Positions 8,702 through 16,853 of a stretch of DNA of 64,000 nt are shown piece by piece. The notes under the pieces are model-generated. The model ran no database searches. It saw nothing but the letters and a program-made list of their open reading frames with translations, and was not told the origin of the DNA. The position numbers were made by a program, and so were the translations under genes. Numbering within the stretch: position 1 is the stretch's first letter; each line of letters begins with the position of its first letter. This stretch comes from Deltaproteobacteria bacterium (GTDB taxonomy: Bacteria > Desulfobacterota > SM23-61): assembly GCA_016875165.1 (NCBI GenBank), contig VGSF01000004.1, positions 46,602-110,601 of the forward strand, written 5' to 3'.

Positions 8702-9358
8702 ATGAAAGTAAAATGGTATGGCCATGCAGCTTTTTTGCTTACCTCTGACCAAGGGTTCAAGGTCATCACCGACCCCTACGAACCCGGGGGGTTCGGCGGG
8801 GCAATCGCCTATGGCCGAATTCCAGATGAGGCCGATGTAGTTCTGGTAAGTCACGATCATGCCGATCATAATTACGCTAAGGGCCTTCCGGGGAAACCGC
8901 AAGTTATCCAAGGCTCGGGCACCCACCGGTTCAAAGACTTAGAAGTCCGGGGGATTGCCTCCTATCATGATGAAGGCCAGGGCTCTCAGAGGGGGAAAAA
9001 TACCATTTTCTGCTTCACTCTCGATGGCCTTCAGGTATGCCACCTGGGCGACCTTGGACACATACCCACAGAACAACAGGTTAAACAAATCGGCCCGGTG
9101 GAGCTGCTTCTTATGCCCATCGGTGGCGTTTACACCATAGATTCCTCCCAGGCCGCCTTAACAGCTCAGAAATTGAATCCCCGGGTGATCATCCCCATGC
9201 ATTTTAAAACTCCCCAATGCGGTTTTCCCCTGGCGAAAGTAGAAGAATTCACCAAAGGGAAGGCATCAGTTAAAGATATTGGGGCCAGTGAATTTAAGAT
9301 CGAGAAGGAAAATCTTCCCCCAACACCTGAGATTATCGTTTTGCAACCAGCCCTTTAA
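8702..9358 (+). CDS. UPF0173 family metal-dependent hydrolase (metallo-beta-lactamase fold)
   Basis: A 218-residue cytosolic protein of the UPF0173/YtkL family, with the metallo-beta-lactamase fold. Visible metal ligands are SHDHADHN (the HxHxDH motif, about residues 50-57), then HLGDLGH near residue 120 and IPMHF near residue 164. Length is normal for the family (about 220-230). The biological substrate is unknown in general. It starts 16 nt after dksA and ends 18 nt before the LysM-FecR gene, so it may share a transcript with both. Confidence 0.88.
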   Translation: MKVKWYGHAAFLLTSDQGFKVITDPYEPGGFGGAIAYGRIPDEADVVLVSHDHADHNYAKGLPGKPQVIQGSGTHRFKDLEVRGIASYHDEGQGSQRGKNTIFCFTLDGLQVCHLGDLGHIPTEQQVKQIGPVELLLMPIGGVYTIDSSQAALTAQKLNPRVIIPMHFKTPQCGFPLAKVEEFTKGKASVKDIGASEFKIEKENLPPTPEIIVLQPAL

Positions 9359-9376
9359 CAGCGGAGGTTTGGTTTG

Positions 9377-10462
9377 ATGAAGCGCAAACACCCCCTAAGG
9401 CACACCCTTTTGGGCCTTTTTATCCTTTCCGTCCCTTTGCTTTTTAACCCCTTGAACGCCGATGAAGCGCAGCTCGTCCGGGTGCGCAAAGGGGACACCA
9501 TCAGCTACCTCTCTTTCAAGATATACGGAATGTACGACATAAGAATGGTCGAACTTCTGCGGCGAGAAAATCCCCAGATTAAAGACATCAATTTAATCTA
9601 CGCCGGCCAGCAGCTCCGCTTCCCGAAACCCGCGGTCATGAAAAAATGGGTGAGTGAAAAAACCCTGAAGCCCGGAGAGCCAACACCGCTCCCTACTCCC
9701 AAGGAAACCCGTCCAGCCAAAGAAGAGCCAACGAAAGAGGAGATCCTGCTCGGGATGAAAGTTCGAGCGAACAAAGGAGTTGTCACTTATCTTGATGGGC
9801 AAGCACAGGTGAAAAAAAGCGAGGGGCCCCAGTGGTCTCCAGCTCGCCCCAACTATATTTTATATGAAAAAGACCAGATCAAGGTTCTGGCCAAATCGCG
9901 AGCTGAGTTAATTTTAGACAATCAGAGCGTCATGAGGCTTTCGGAAAACACCCTGCTGACCATTCACAAACTCGAGGAAGAACCGGCAACCCTTAAAGAA
10001 ACAACCGGCATGGGTCTTTCCCTGGGAAAGTTATGGACGCGCACCTCCAAGCTTTTCAATCCCGCCTCCCGGCTCGAGGTAAGAACACCCACGGCCATTG
10101 CCGGCGTGCAGGGGACGGTATACCAGGTGAGCGTGGCCAATGACAAATCCACGAGAATCCAAGTCTTTGAAGGGGCGGTGAATGTTTATAACCCCTTTCC
10201 GGCATCCAAGCCTTCTCAGCCTGACCGGGCATTGGGCGAGCCCCAGGAAGTAAAGGGTCCTGAAGAAGTTCCAGGACCGACAGCTGTTTCCCGGGAAGAA
10301 TGGACCCAGATTGTCTTACGCCAGTTCCAGCAGATTACCGTAACCGACCGGGATATTTCCCGGCCCACCTCTTTCGATATCAGTAAAGAGCGGCAAAGCG
10401 AGTGGATTCGATGGAACGAAGAAAGAGACTTGGATTTCCAGCCGCCGGAAAGGCCCCGTTGA
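9377..10462 (+). CDS. LysM and FecR domain periplasmic protein
   Basis: A 361-residue exported protein. It has a signal peptide (KRKHPLRHTLL, then a hydrophobic stretch ending near NADEA), a LysM domain at about 33-85 (VRVRKGDTISYLSFKIYG to YAGQQLRFPKP) for peptidoglycan binding, a Pro/Glu-rich linker, and a FecR domain at about 135-270 (RAELILDNQSVMRLSENT, TPTAIAGVQGTVY). FecR-LysM proteins are often encoded beside CHASE2 kinases, as here (20 nt). The pair probably forms an envelope-sensing unit whose ligand is unknown. I chose ATG 9377 over the TTG just before it; GCGGAGGT lies upstream. Confidence 0.85.
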   Translation: MKRKHPLRHTLLGLFILSVPLLFNPLNADEAQLVRVRKGDTISYLSFKIYGMYDIRMVELLRRENPQIKDINLIYAGQQLRFPKPAVMKKWVSEKTLKPGEPTPLPTPKETRPAKEEPTKEEILLGMKVRANKGVVTYLDGQAQVKKSEGPQWSPARPNYILYEKDQIKVLAKSRAELILDNQSVMRLSENTLLTIHKLEEEPATLKETTGMGLSLGKLWTRTSKLFNPASRLEVRTPTAIAGVQGTVYQVSVANDKSTRIQVFEGAVNVYNPFPASKPSQPDRALGEPQEVKGPEEVPGPTAVSREEWTQIVLRQFQQITVTDRDISRPTSFDISKERQSEWIRWNEERDLDFQPPERPR

Positions 10463-10481
10463 TGGCCGGGGATAAATTCTC

Positions 10482-12686
10482 ATGAGTCCTCCTTTCCGCA
10501 CTCCAGGGAAGAAAATCAGGTTTTTGGATATTCTTCTGGGATTGGGCCTAACCGTCTTCGTGGCCTTTCTTTTTTTTGTCCCTTTTAATTTTTTCGAAAC
10601 CGCCCATTGTAAGCTTTATGACCTTAGCTTAAAAATGCGGGGCTCCCTTACTCCTCTCCCAGGGTTGGCCATTGTGGCCATCGATGACGCCTCCCTGGCT
10701 AAGGTGGGCAGGTGGCCCTGGCCCCGGGGCAAAATCGCCGATTTGATTGATCGCCTGTCGGAAGCCGGGGCCGAGATAATCGCCGTGGATATTGTCTTCC
10801 TTGCGGGGCACGAAGAAAAAGCCGGCGGGAGCGATCAGTTGTTCGGAGAAGCGGCCCGCCGGGCTGGAAATGTCATTTTCCCTTTTTACTTTACCCTGGG
10901 AAAATCCAAGGAAGGAGCAACGAAAGCCGATATGGCCTCTCCCATCGCTGCTGCCTCCTTTTTATTATTCGATGACCCCAAGAAATTTATTGACTTTCCC
11001 CCTCCGCCAGCCAAAGAGATTTTTGCCCCCCCTCTGGAAATCGCTCAAGGGGCCAGAGCCCTTGGACACATAAATGTCCTTCCAGATAAGGACGGCAAGG
11101 CGCGCTGGGATCCATTGATCATTGAGTATGACGGGCATTACTACCCTTCCTTCAGCTTGCAAATCGCGGCCTCGGTCCTGAAGGTGTCAAGAGGGGACAT
11201 CACTGTTCGCGTAGGCCATTCCATCCGCTTAGGGAAGGAAAAAATTCCCACCAACACCCAGGGGATGATGCTCATTAATTATTATGGAGGCAATCAAACT
11301 TTCCCTTACCATTCCGCTGCCGATGTCCTTGCCGGGAAATCCCCTGCTGGCACTTTTAAGGGGAAAATCGTTTTGGTGGGAGTTACTGCTGCCGGGACGT
11401 CCGCCGGAGCCCATGACCTTATGGCCACTCCCTTCTCTAACCAGTTTCCCGGCGTAGAAAAGCATGCCCATGAAGTCGCTTCCGTTCTCCAGGGCCGCTT
11501 TATTTCCCGTCCAACCTGGGTTTCTTTCGGGGAGTTTGGGCTGATCCTGGGGATCGGGCTTCTGCTCACTTTTTTATTGCCGAAGGTCCGGCCGATTTAT
11601 CAGCTCGCCGTCAGCCTTATCGTTCTTGGGGCGTTAGGCGGGTTGATGATCGCGGCCATTTTCCAGGGAACGTGGGTCAAAATCTTTTTTCCCGGCCTGC
11701 TGGTAATTCTCCAGTATGTCGCAGTTACGGCTCGCCCCGCTCCCCTGGCGCAAAAGGAAACGACTCGCGCAACTGATATAACGGGCATCGTCCAGGGCGA
11801 AGGTGAACTGTCTGCGGCGGCCAATGGGACGAGCCGTCCCGAAGTCCCTAGCTTAATGCAAAAAATTGGCAGATATGAAATCCTGGGAGAGCTTGGGCGT
11901 GGGGCGATGGGAGTGGTGTATAAAGGAAGGGATCCCATCATTGACCGCTTGGTGGCGATCAAAACCATTCGTTTCGACCGCTTCTATGAAGAACAAGAGA
12001 TTCAAAACCTGAAGGAACGATTTTTTAAAGAAGCCCAAGCTGCGGGCAAGCTTATCCACCCCAACATCGTCACGATCTTTGACGTGGGCGAAGACAAAGG
12101 CTTTTCTTTCATGGCCATGGAATACGTCGAAGGGGAGAGTCTCGCCAAATTTACGGCGCGAGACCGCCTGCTGCCTTCGGGAAAAGTTGTGACGTTAATC
12201 ATCGAAGCAGCCGAAGCCCTGGATTTTGCCCACCGTCGGGGGATCGTCCATCGCGATGTGAAACCTGCCAATATTATGCTCGCCCCCACAGGGCAAGTAA
12301 AGGTAATGGACTTCGGCATTGCCAAACTCCCCACTTCCACGCTCACCCAAACCGGGTCTATTCTGGGCACGCCGGCTTACATGTCGCCGGAACAAATCAA
12401 TGGCCAGGAGATTGACGGACGATCTGACCTTTTCTCCCTGGGCAGCGTTCTTTATGAACTTCTCACCGGGACAAAGCCCTTTAAAGGGGAGACGCTCTCT
12501 GCTTTATCTTATCAAATTACTCAGGGAACTCCCCTGCCGGTTTCGCGGCTGAATCCCGCCATTCCCCCATCTTGCGATGAGGTCCTTCTCCAGGCCCTGG
12601 CCAAGGCGCAGCAAGATCGTTTCCAGAGTGGAAAAGATATGGCCGAGGCCTTGAAAAAGATTGTTAAAAAAACAGGAAAAACTTAA
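10482..12686 (+). CDS. CHASE2 sensor Ser/Thr protein kinase
   Basis: A 734-residue membrane kinase. After an N-terminal membrane helix (about 15-35) comes a CHASE2 extracytoplasmic domain (about 40-330; MRGSLTPLPGLAIVAIDDASL, GGSDQLFGEA, GKIVLVGVTAAGT). Three membrane helices (about 345-420) and a cytosolic Ser/Thr kinase domain follow. The kinase has a glycine loop GELGRGAMGVVY, catalytic Lys494 in VAIK, His590-Arg-Asp592 (HRDVKPAN), Asp610 in DFG and the APE-equivalent SPEQ, so it should be active. It is paired with the LysM-FecR protein. The T6SS begins about 750 bp downstream, so a role in regulating secretion is possible but only inferred. Confidence 0.92.
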   Translation: MSPPFRTPGKKIRFLDILLGLGLTVFVAFLFFVPFNFFETAHCKLYDLSLKMRGSLTPLPGLAIVAIDDASLAKVGRWPWPRGKIADLIDRLSEAGAEIIAVDIVFLAGHEEKAGGSDQLFGEAARRAGNVIFPFYFTLGKSKEGATKADMASPIAAASFLLFDDPKKFIDFPPPPAKEIFAPPLEIAQGARALGHINVLPDKDGKARWDPLIIEYDGHYYPSFSLQIAASVLKVSRGDITVRVGHSIRLGKEKIPTNTQGMMLINYYGGNQTFPYHSAADVLAGKSPAGTFKGKIVLVGVTAAGTSAGAHDLMATPFSNQFPGVEKHAHEVASVLQGRFISRPTWVSFGEFGLILGIGLLLTFLLPKVRPIYQLAVSLIVLGALGGLMIAAIFQGTWVKIFFPGLLVILQYVAVTARPAPLAQKETTRATDITGIVQGEGELSAAANGTSRPEVPSLMQKIGRYEILGELGRGAMGVVYKGRDPIIDRLVAIKTIRFDRFYEEQEIQNLKERFFKEAQAAGKLIHPNIVTIFDVGEDKGFSFMAMEYVEGESLAKFTARDRLLPSGKVVTLIIEAAEALDFAHRRGIVHRDVKPANIMLAPTGQVKVMDFGIAKLPTSTLTQTGSILGTPAYMSPEQINGQEIDGRSDLFSLGSVLYELLTGTKPFKGETLSALSYQITQGTPLPVSRLNPAIPPSCDEVLLQALAKAQQDRFQSGKDMAEALKKIVKKTGKT

Positions 12687-12750
12687 CGGCGCCCTTATTT
12701 ACTACCCTATTCCTATTTGACTTTTTAGGCTTAATTCAGTTATATTATTC

Positions 12751-12930
12751 GTAACAGTTTAGCCGTTTGAAAAGCTGTCAAACTCCCCTTTTCCAAAGGG
12801 GGAAAAGGCTGAATATTTTATCAAATTCCATTAAAAAACCTCTCCTCCCTTTGTAAAAGCCTGCCTGCGGTAGGCAGGGGAGGTCGGGAGGGATTTCTGG
12901 GAAGGCCTTTTCAAACCGCTAAATTGTTAC
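12751..12930. repeat. MITE-like element, family A, copy 1
   Basis: Inverted ends 12751-12774 and 12907-12930 match at 22 of 24 positions (GTAACAGTTTAGCCGTTTG and its complement). The inside has a CCCCTTTTCC/GGGGGAAAAGG hairpin and a CTGCCTGCGGTAGGCAG hairpin. The element at 56692-56862 is homologous along most of its length. No ORF is present. Confidence 0.75.
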
Positions 12931-12939
12931 TATTATATG

Positions 12940-13070
12940 GAGCCTCTTGCAAAAGTATTTTTTTGTGGTTCGACAAGCTCACCACGAACGGAAAAACTAA
13001 ATAATTTCAACCTAAGCCCGTTCACCCTGAGCCTGTCGAAGGGTAAATTACGGACTTTTGCAAGAAGCTC
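12940..13070 (+). repeat. MITE-like element, family B, copy 1
   Basis: The ends AGCCTCTTGCAAAAGT and ACTTTTGCAAGAAGCT are inverted repeats. Inside are TTCGACAAGCTCACC and CACCCTGAGCCTGTCGAA, also inverted. The element is flanked by ATATGG on both sides, a possible target duplication. A nearly identical copy in the opposite orientation is at 31120-31250. Confidence 0.8.
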
Positions 13071-13185
13071 ATATGGAGTCCAATAAAATGGTTGACATTA
13101 GAACCGTAGACAGAAGCCGATTGCCTTAGGCACATGGGGGGTAGTAGCTTGGATCATATGTAAACACATTTACTGGTTTGCATAT

Positions 13186-13356
13186 ATTCAAAATTGGGCT
13201 ATCTCCTTGACTTCCCCACAAAGAGGCTATCTACATGATAATAAAGATTTTTTCTATATTTTGCTGTACATACATAAAAAATATCGAAAATATTATAAAA
13301 TCCAATATGTTATAGATAATTTGGGGGAGTCAAGGAGATAGCCCCAATTCAAAATT
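13186..13356. repeat. MITE-like element, family C
   Basis: Long inverted ends (about 13196-13217 and 13323-13345; GGGCTATCTCCTTGACTTCC and its complement) flank a very AT-rich core of about 100 bp. The 10-bp direct repeat ATTCAAAATT lies at both outer edges (13186-13195, 13347-13356) and may be a target duplication. I found no ORF and no second copy. Confidence 0.65.
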
Positions 13357-13440
13357 CCAAACCGCCACAGTATCCAGCAGAAACCTTTATGGAGAAATTC
13401 CCAATTTAGGGGATGTGAACAGGACGGGGAGGATTTACAG

Positions 13441-15570
13441 GTGAACAATCATAGCCGTACCCCTTCTTTATGGACTTACCTGAATCCTGACCAGGGTAAT
13501 TTTAAATTAAAGATTTCCCTTACTACGAAAGACGTCGCAACTGTCGAAAAAACTTCTTTTCCTTTCCTTTTGTTAACCGACTCCGATCCTCTCGCCCACT
13601 TACTGGAGGGAAAATTTATAACCGATGCCGGAAGCGAGATCAAGAAAGTATTTCTTTTGCTGCAAAGAGACCAATATTCCCTGACCAGGGATGACTTATG
13701 GCCTCTGAACAACAAAGATATTAATTATTCCTGGCAAAAAGCCTTTTCTTTTCACGCCGCCCAAAAGGCAAATGGTTCTTTCATCATTCTTGGCCAAGTT
13801 GATCAAAAGGAAGGACTGCAACCCTTCCAATCGTTATTCTTTTGTAAAGTTAGGGAGCTTTATTTCCATCCGCTCTGTCCCCAATGCGGCCTTGAATTAC
13901 ATGAATGCCAGGATGACGCCCTTCTCCTTCGCTCTGGACTCCAGGCCTATTCCGCCTCCTTGAAACGTTATCTTTTTTGCCCTTCCTGTTTTAGCGGGGG
14001 AAAAACTGATTTTTATGCCTCGGCTTTGGATAATTTCGACCCGCCCACGCTAAAAGACCGATTCACTTTAATTAAAGAATTTGGGAGGCTGGTGGAAAGG
14101 GGAAAACCTGCCAATCTATTTCCTTGCCTGGATTGCGCAAATCACCCGGATTGTTACGGACCAAATTTTTTAGCTCTTTTAAGAATCGTTCCCTTCTCTT
14201 TTTACCCCTTTTTCATGTTCATCTTCGAAGCTATGTCCTTAAGCGCCAAAGATTTTTTACCCATCCTCTCCGGCGCCACCTTTGAGGAAATCCAGACTAA
14301 GCTTGAAGCCGGGCGGGAATTAGGCAGGGAAAATTGCTTAAGGTCTCTTCAACAAGACTCGCTGACCAGGCCGGTTTACCTTTTCGACCGCACTGAACGG
14401 TATTTTCTGGAAGTTTTTTATTTGAAGCTCTCTTTTTTACACGAAGTTTTAAGAAGCCTCTTATCAGAAGGGGGCTTTTATGAAAACCCGCACCTGCGCT
14501 TCTCTCTGGAGCGCATCTGGGTAAAACTGGCTGCAGAAGGAAATTTGCTTCCTTCTTTCTGGAATTTTAAAATCCAGCTCATGGATATCCATAGAAACTG
14601 TAAGGAGACCCAACCCTTCCCTAAAATACCTCAAGCTGATGGTTTATATTTTCTAGGCCAACTCTGGTTTTACACTCTTTTAGTCAACAAGAAACAAAAT
14701 ATCTCGGAGATTTATCCGGCCCTGGGCAAGGCCATAGATCGGGCTTTTTCCGGGGATTTGGCTTCTTTCGGGGAAGGTTCTCCGGCCTTTTATCCTGAAA
14801 ATATTTTCTGGAATCCGCAAAGGCAGGCCGTAAGAAAAATTTACCTTCCTCTCTGGGAAAAGGCCCTGGGTTTGGGATGTTCCTTAATAAAATTTAGTCT
14901 GAAGCAAGACGGGCAATGGTCGCCAGAAATTTTTTTTCAACAATTAGAAGCCTTACGGGAAGAAGCCAAAGAAAACCTCTTCCGGGAAAGGCCGGGGAAA
15001 GAAGAAAAGGAATTTTTGCCGGAAAAGCAGGCCATTCATAAAATTTTAGAAAAGCTTCTTAGAAAATGGCAGATGGAAGTTGAACCAGCCCGGGAAGAAT
15101 TGATGGAAACGATCATCCTCGGCCCGGAAAAATACAAAAAAGATGCGCCTGCGCCTTCAATCCGGGAATGGCCAATAAAAGAGGAAGCCCCGGAGACAGT
15201 GATGATCTCTCCCGGGGGCATTCCCAAAATGGCCCCGGCAGCTCCCTGCCAGGAAAGGAAAGAGCCAGAAGATATTTCCGAGACCGTAATTATTTCCCCT
15301 TCCCAGGCCAAAGGCCAAGAGGAGCCTCTTGAAACCATTATCGTCTCTCCCGCCAAAGCCCCTGCGGGAGTTGGCCGGGTTTCAACGGCATTCCCGCCGG
15401 AAGACGCAAGCGTCTTAGGCGGAAAAGTTCCTGCCCTGGATGTTGAAAAAGCTGTTTCTTATAAGAAACAAAGCGAAGAACCTAAGGAAGAGGATTTTCT
15501 ATCCGAGACTGTGATCCTTAGTCCCAAAGAGGTTCGAGAGAAAAAAGAAAAACATGGGAGCAAAAGATAA
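13441..15570 (+). CDS. T6SS-associated zinc-ribbon protein with five ET(V/I)-type repeats
   Basis: A 709-residue protein of unrecognised family that opens the T6SS gene run. The N-terminal part contains paired cysteines Cys146/Cys149 and Cys180/Cys183 (CPQC, CPSC), probably a zinc ribbon, and a further CLDCANHPDC. The middle is helical. The C-terminal 170 residues are charged, probably disordered, and carry five related motifs around Thr557, 586, 615, 632 and 690: ETIILGP, ETVMISP, ETVIISP, ETIIVSP, ETVILSP. Thr followed at +3 by Ile, Val or Leu is the sort of site FHA domains read when phosphorylated, so it may be a kinase-controlled scaffold (inference). It starts with GTG after GGGGAGGA and overlaps the next gene by 17 nt. 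Confidence 0.8.
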   Translation: MNNHSRTPSLWTYLNPDQGNFKLKISLTTKDVATVEKTSFPFLLLTDSDPLAHLLEGKFITDAGSEIKKVFLLLQRDQYSLTRDDLWPLNNKDINYSWQKAFSFHAAQKANGSFIILGQVDQKEGLQPFQSLFFCKVRELYFHPLCPQCGLELHECQDDALLLRSGLQAYSASLKRYLFCPSCFSGGKTDFYASALDNFDPPTLKDRFTLIKEFGRLVERGKPANLFPCLDCANHPDCYGPNFLALLRIVPFSFYPFFMFIFEAMSLSAKDFLPILSGATFEEIQTKLEAGRELGRENCLRSLQQDSLTRPVYLFDRTERYFLEVFYLKLSFLHEVLRSLLSEGGFYENPHLRFSLERIWVKLAAEGNLLPSFWNFKIQLMDIHRNCKETQPFPKIPQADGLYFLGQLWFYTLLVNKKQNISEIYPALGKAIDRAFSGDLASFGEGSPAFYPENIFWNPQRQAVRKIYLPLWEKALGLGCSLIKFSLKQDGQWSPEIFFQQLEALREEAKENLFRERPGKEEKEFLPEKQAIHKILEKLLRKWQMEVEPAREELMETIILGPEKYKKDAPAPSIREWPIKEEAPETVMISPGGIPKMAPAAPCQERKEPEDISETVIISPSQAKGQEEPLETIIVSPAKAPAGVGRVSTAFPPEDASVLGGKVPALDVEKAVSYKKQSEEPKEEDFLSETVILSPKEVREKKEKHGSKR

Positions 15571-16315
15571 TTCCATGGAGAAATTAGCCGCCGAAATCAG
15601 GACGGTTTATGAAGCAGATTCTGAGCAATCGGAAGTTATCATCGAAACCTTCCTGAAAAAGAAATGGAAAGACTACCCTCATCTGGAGCGGTTAAACCTT
15701 CTCCAGAAACTTAGCAAGCAATTTGAGGTTTCCGCATCAGGCCATGCCCCGCAAGGGACCGGAGCAGGGGAGACTGCGCGCCTGCTCTCCTTGCTTTTAG
15801 GGAAAAGAGTCTCCATGCTCGACCTCTCCTCCGAAGAATTTTTGGAAAAGTTGGCCCGTTCCTTGAATACCGTCTTTGACACCTTAAACCAGATCATTGG
15901 CGTGATCCATTCTACCCTTTGGGGCAAGCAGGCCCAGATGGAAACGATCCGCTTGATCCTTGGCTCTAACCTGGAAGGAAAAGGGCAGGCGGACTCTTTG
16001 CAAAATTATCTCGATCAGATTAAAGATGCCTTTTTAGTCTCCCACCGGGCTTTTCGTCTTGCCGCCCATACCAAAGTTGGGGAAGTATTGAAAGAAATAG
16101 ATCCGAAGCGGATTGCCGCCGAGGCCGAGGGGGGGCTGGAGTTTGGCCCCTTGCGCAAGGCCAAGCTTTTCGACATTTATAAAGAAAAATTCCTGAAGTG
16201 CAAAAGCTGGCACGAATCAGGCCGTTTTTTGGAGGACCTCTTAAGAGAATTTGAGAAAGATTGTCAAAAATTATATATGGCAGTCCAGAGAGGTGAACAT
16301 GAAAAAATTTCTTGA
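15554..16315 (+). CDS. TagH-like T6SS protein lacking the FHA domain
   Basis: A 253-residue product that resembles the C-terminal domain of T6SS FHA proteins (TagH/Fha). The features are a helical domain with LARSLNTVFDTLNQIIGVIH, then EIDPKRIAAEAEGG, RKAKLFDIYKEKF and FLEDLLREFEKDCQKLY, close in pattern to the DPERLE...ARLWELY...F..EF...Y block of TagH C-termini. The usual N-terminal FHA domain (about 100 residues) is missing; the first 75 residues are a different charged helical segment. Its start overlaps the phospho-motif gene and its end overlaps tssJ, placing it firmly in the operon. ATG 15575 is an alternative start. The role in post-translational control is inferred. Confidence 0.65.
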   Translation: MGAKDNSMEKLAAEIRTVYEADSEQSEVIIETFLKKKWKDYPHLERLNLLQKLSKQFEVSASGHAPQGTGAGETARLLSLLLGKRVSMLDLSSEEFLEKLARSLNTVFDTLNQIIGVIHSTLWGKQAQMETIRLILGSNLEGKGQADSLQNYLDQIKDAFLVSHRAFRLAAHTKVGEVLKEIDPKRIAAEAEGGLEFGPLRKAKLFDIYKEKFLKCKSWHESGRFLEDLLREFEKDCQKLYMAVQRGEHEKIS

Positions 16316-16853
16316 AAAGTTTTTTCTTTTGTGCTTTTTATTACTGATTGTTTGCTGCGCTTCCAAACCGGCGATTTTGCCAACGCCGGAATGGCGTTAT
16401 GAAAAAGACGCCATCAGGCTGCAGATGAAAAGTGATCCCAAGTTAAATCTTTTCGACGGCAGCCCCCACACCCTTCTTGTCTGCGTCTATCAACTGGGGG
16501 ACCCCAACGCCTTTAATCAGCTGAAGGAAGAAAAAGAAGGGCTGACCAAACTTTTGGAGTGCGGCCGCTTTGACCCGGCAGTGGTCAGTTCAAAGAGATT
16601 GGTGGTTCAGCCCGGGCAGGATGCGACTCTGTTATTAGACCGGGCGGAGAACGCCAAATACGTAGGGATTGTCGCCGGCTATTACCTCCTCCAAAAAGAT
16701 CGGGTAATCCGGCTGCAGCAGATTCCTGTTCTGGAAGAAGTAACCGGCTGGCTTAGTAAAACGAGAACGGTCAAACCGGGAACGCTCAACATGGAGCTTT
16801 ATCTGGGCCCGCAAGAAATTTTAGGCGTCAAAGGGGAAATAAAGGGAAAATAA
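16299..16853 (+). CDS. tssJ: T6SS outer-membrane lipoprotein TssJ
   Basis: TssJ anchors the T6SS membrane complex to the outer membrane by binding the TssM periplasmic domain. The 184-residue product starts MKKFLEKFF, has a hydrophobic signal and a lipobox ending LIVCC (lipidated Cys about 19 or 20), then the transthyretin-like TssJ domain (AIRLQMKSDPKLNLFDG, HTLLVCVYQL, LVVQPGQDATL). I chose ATG 16299 because it gives a proper lipoprotein signal and follows AGAGAGGTG; upstream codons belong to the overlapping TagH-like gene. Its TAA shares one base with the tssK ATG. Confidence 0.88.
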   Translation: MKKFLEKFFLLCFLLLIVCCASKPAILPTPEWRYEKDAIRLQMKSDPKLNLFDGSPHTLLVCVYQLGDPNAFNQLKEEKEGLTKLLECGRFDPAVVSSKRLVVQPGQDATLLLDRAENAKYVGIVAGYYLLQKDRVIRLQQIPVLEEVTGWLSKTRTVKPGTLNMELYLGPQEILGVKGEIKGK

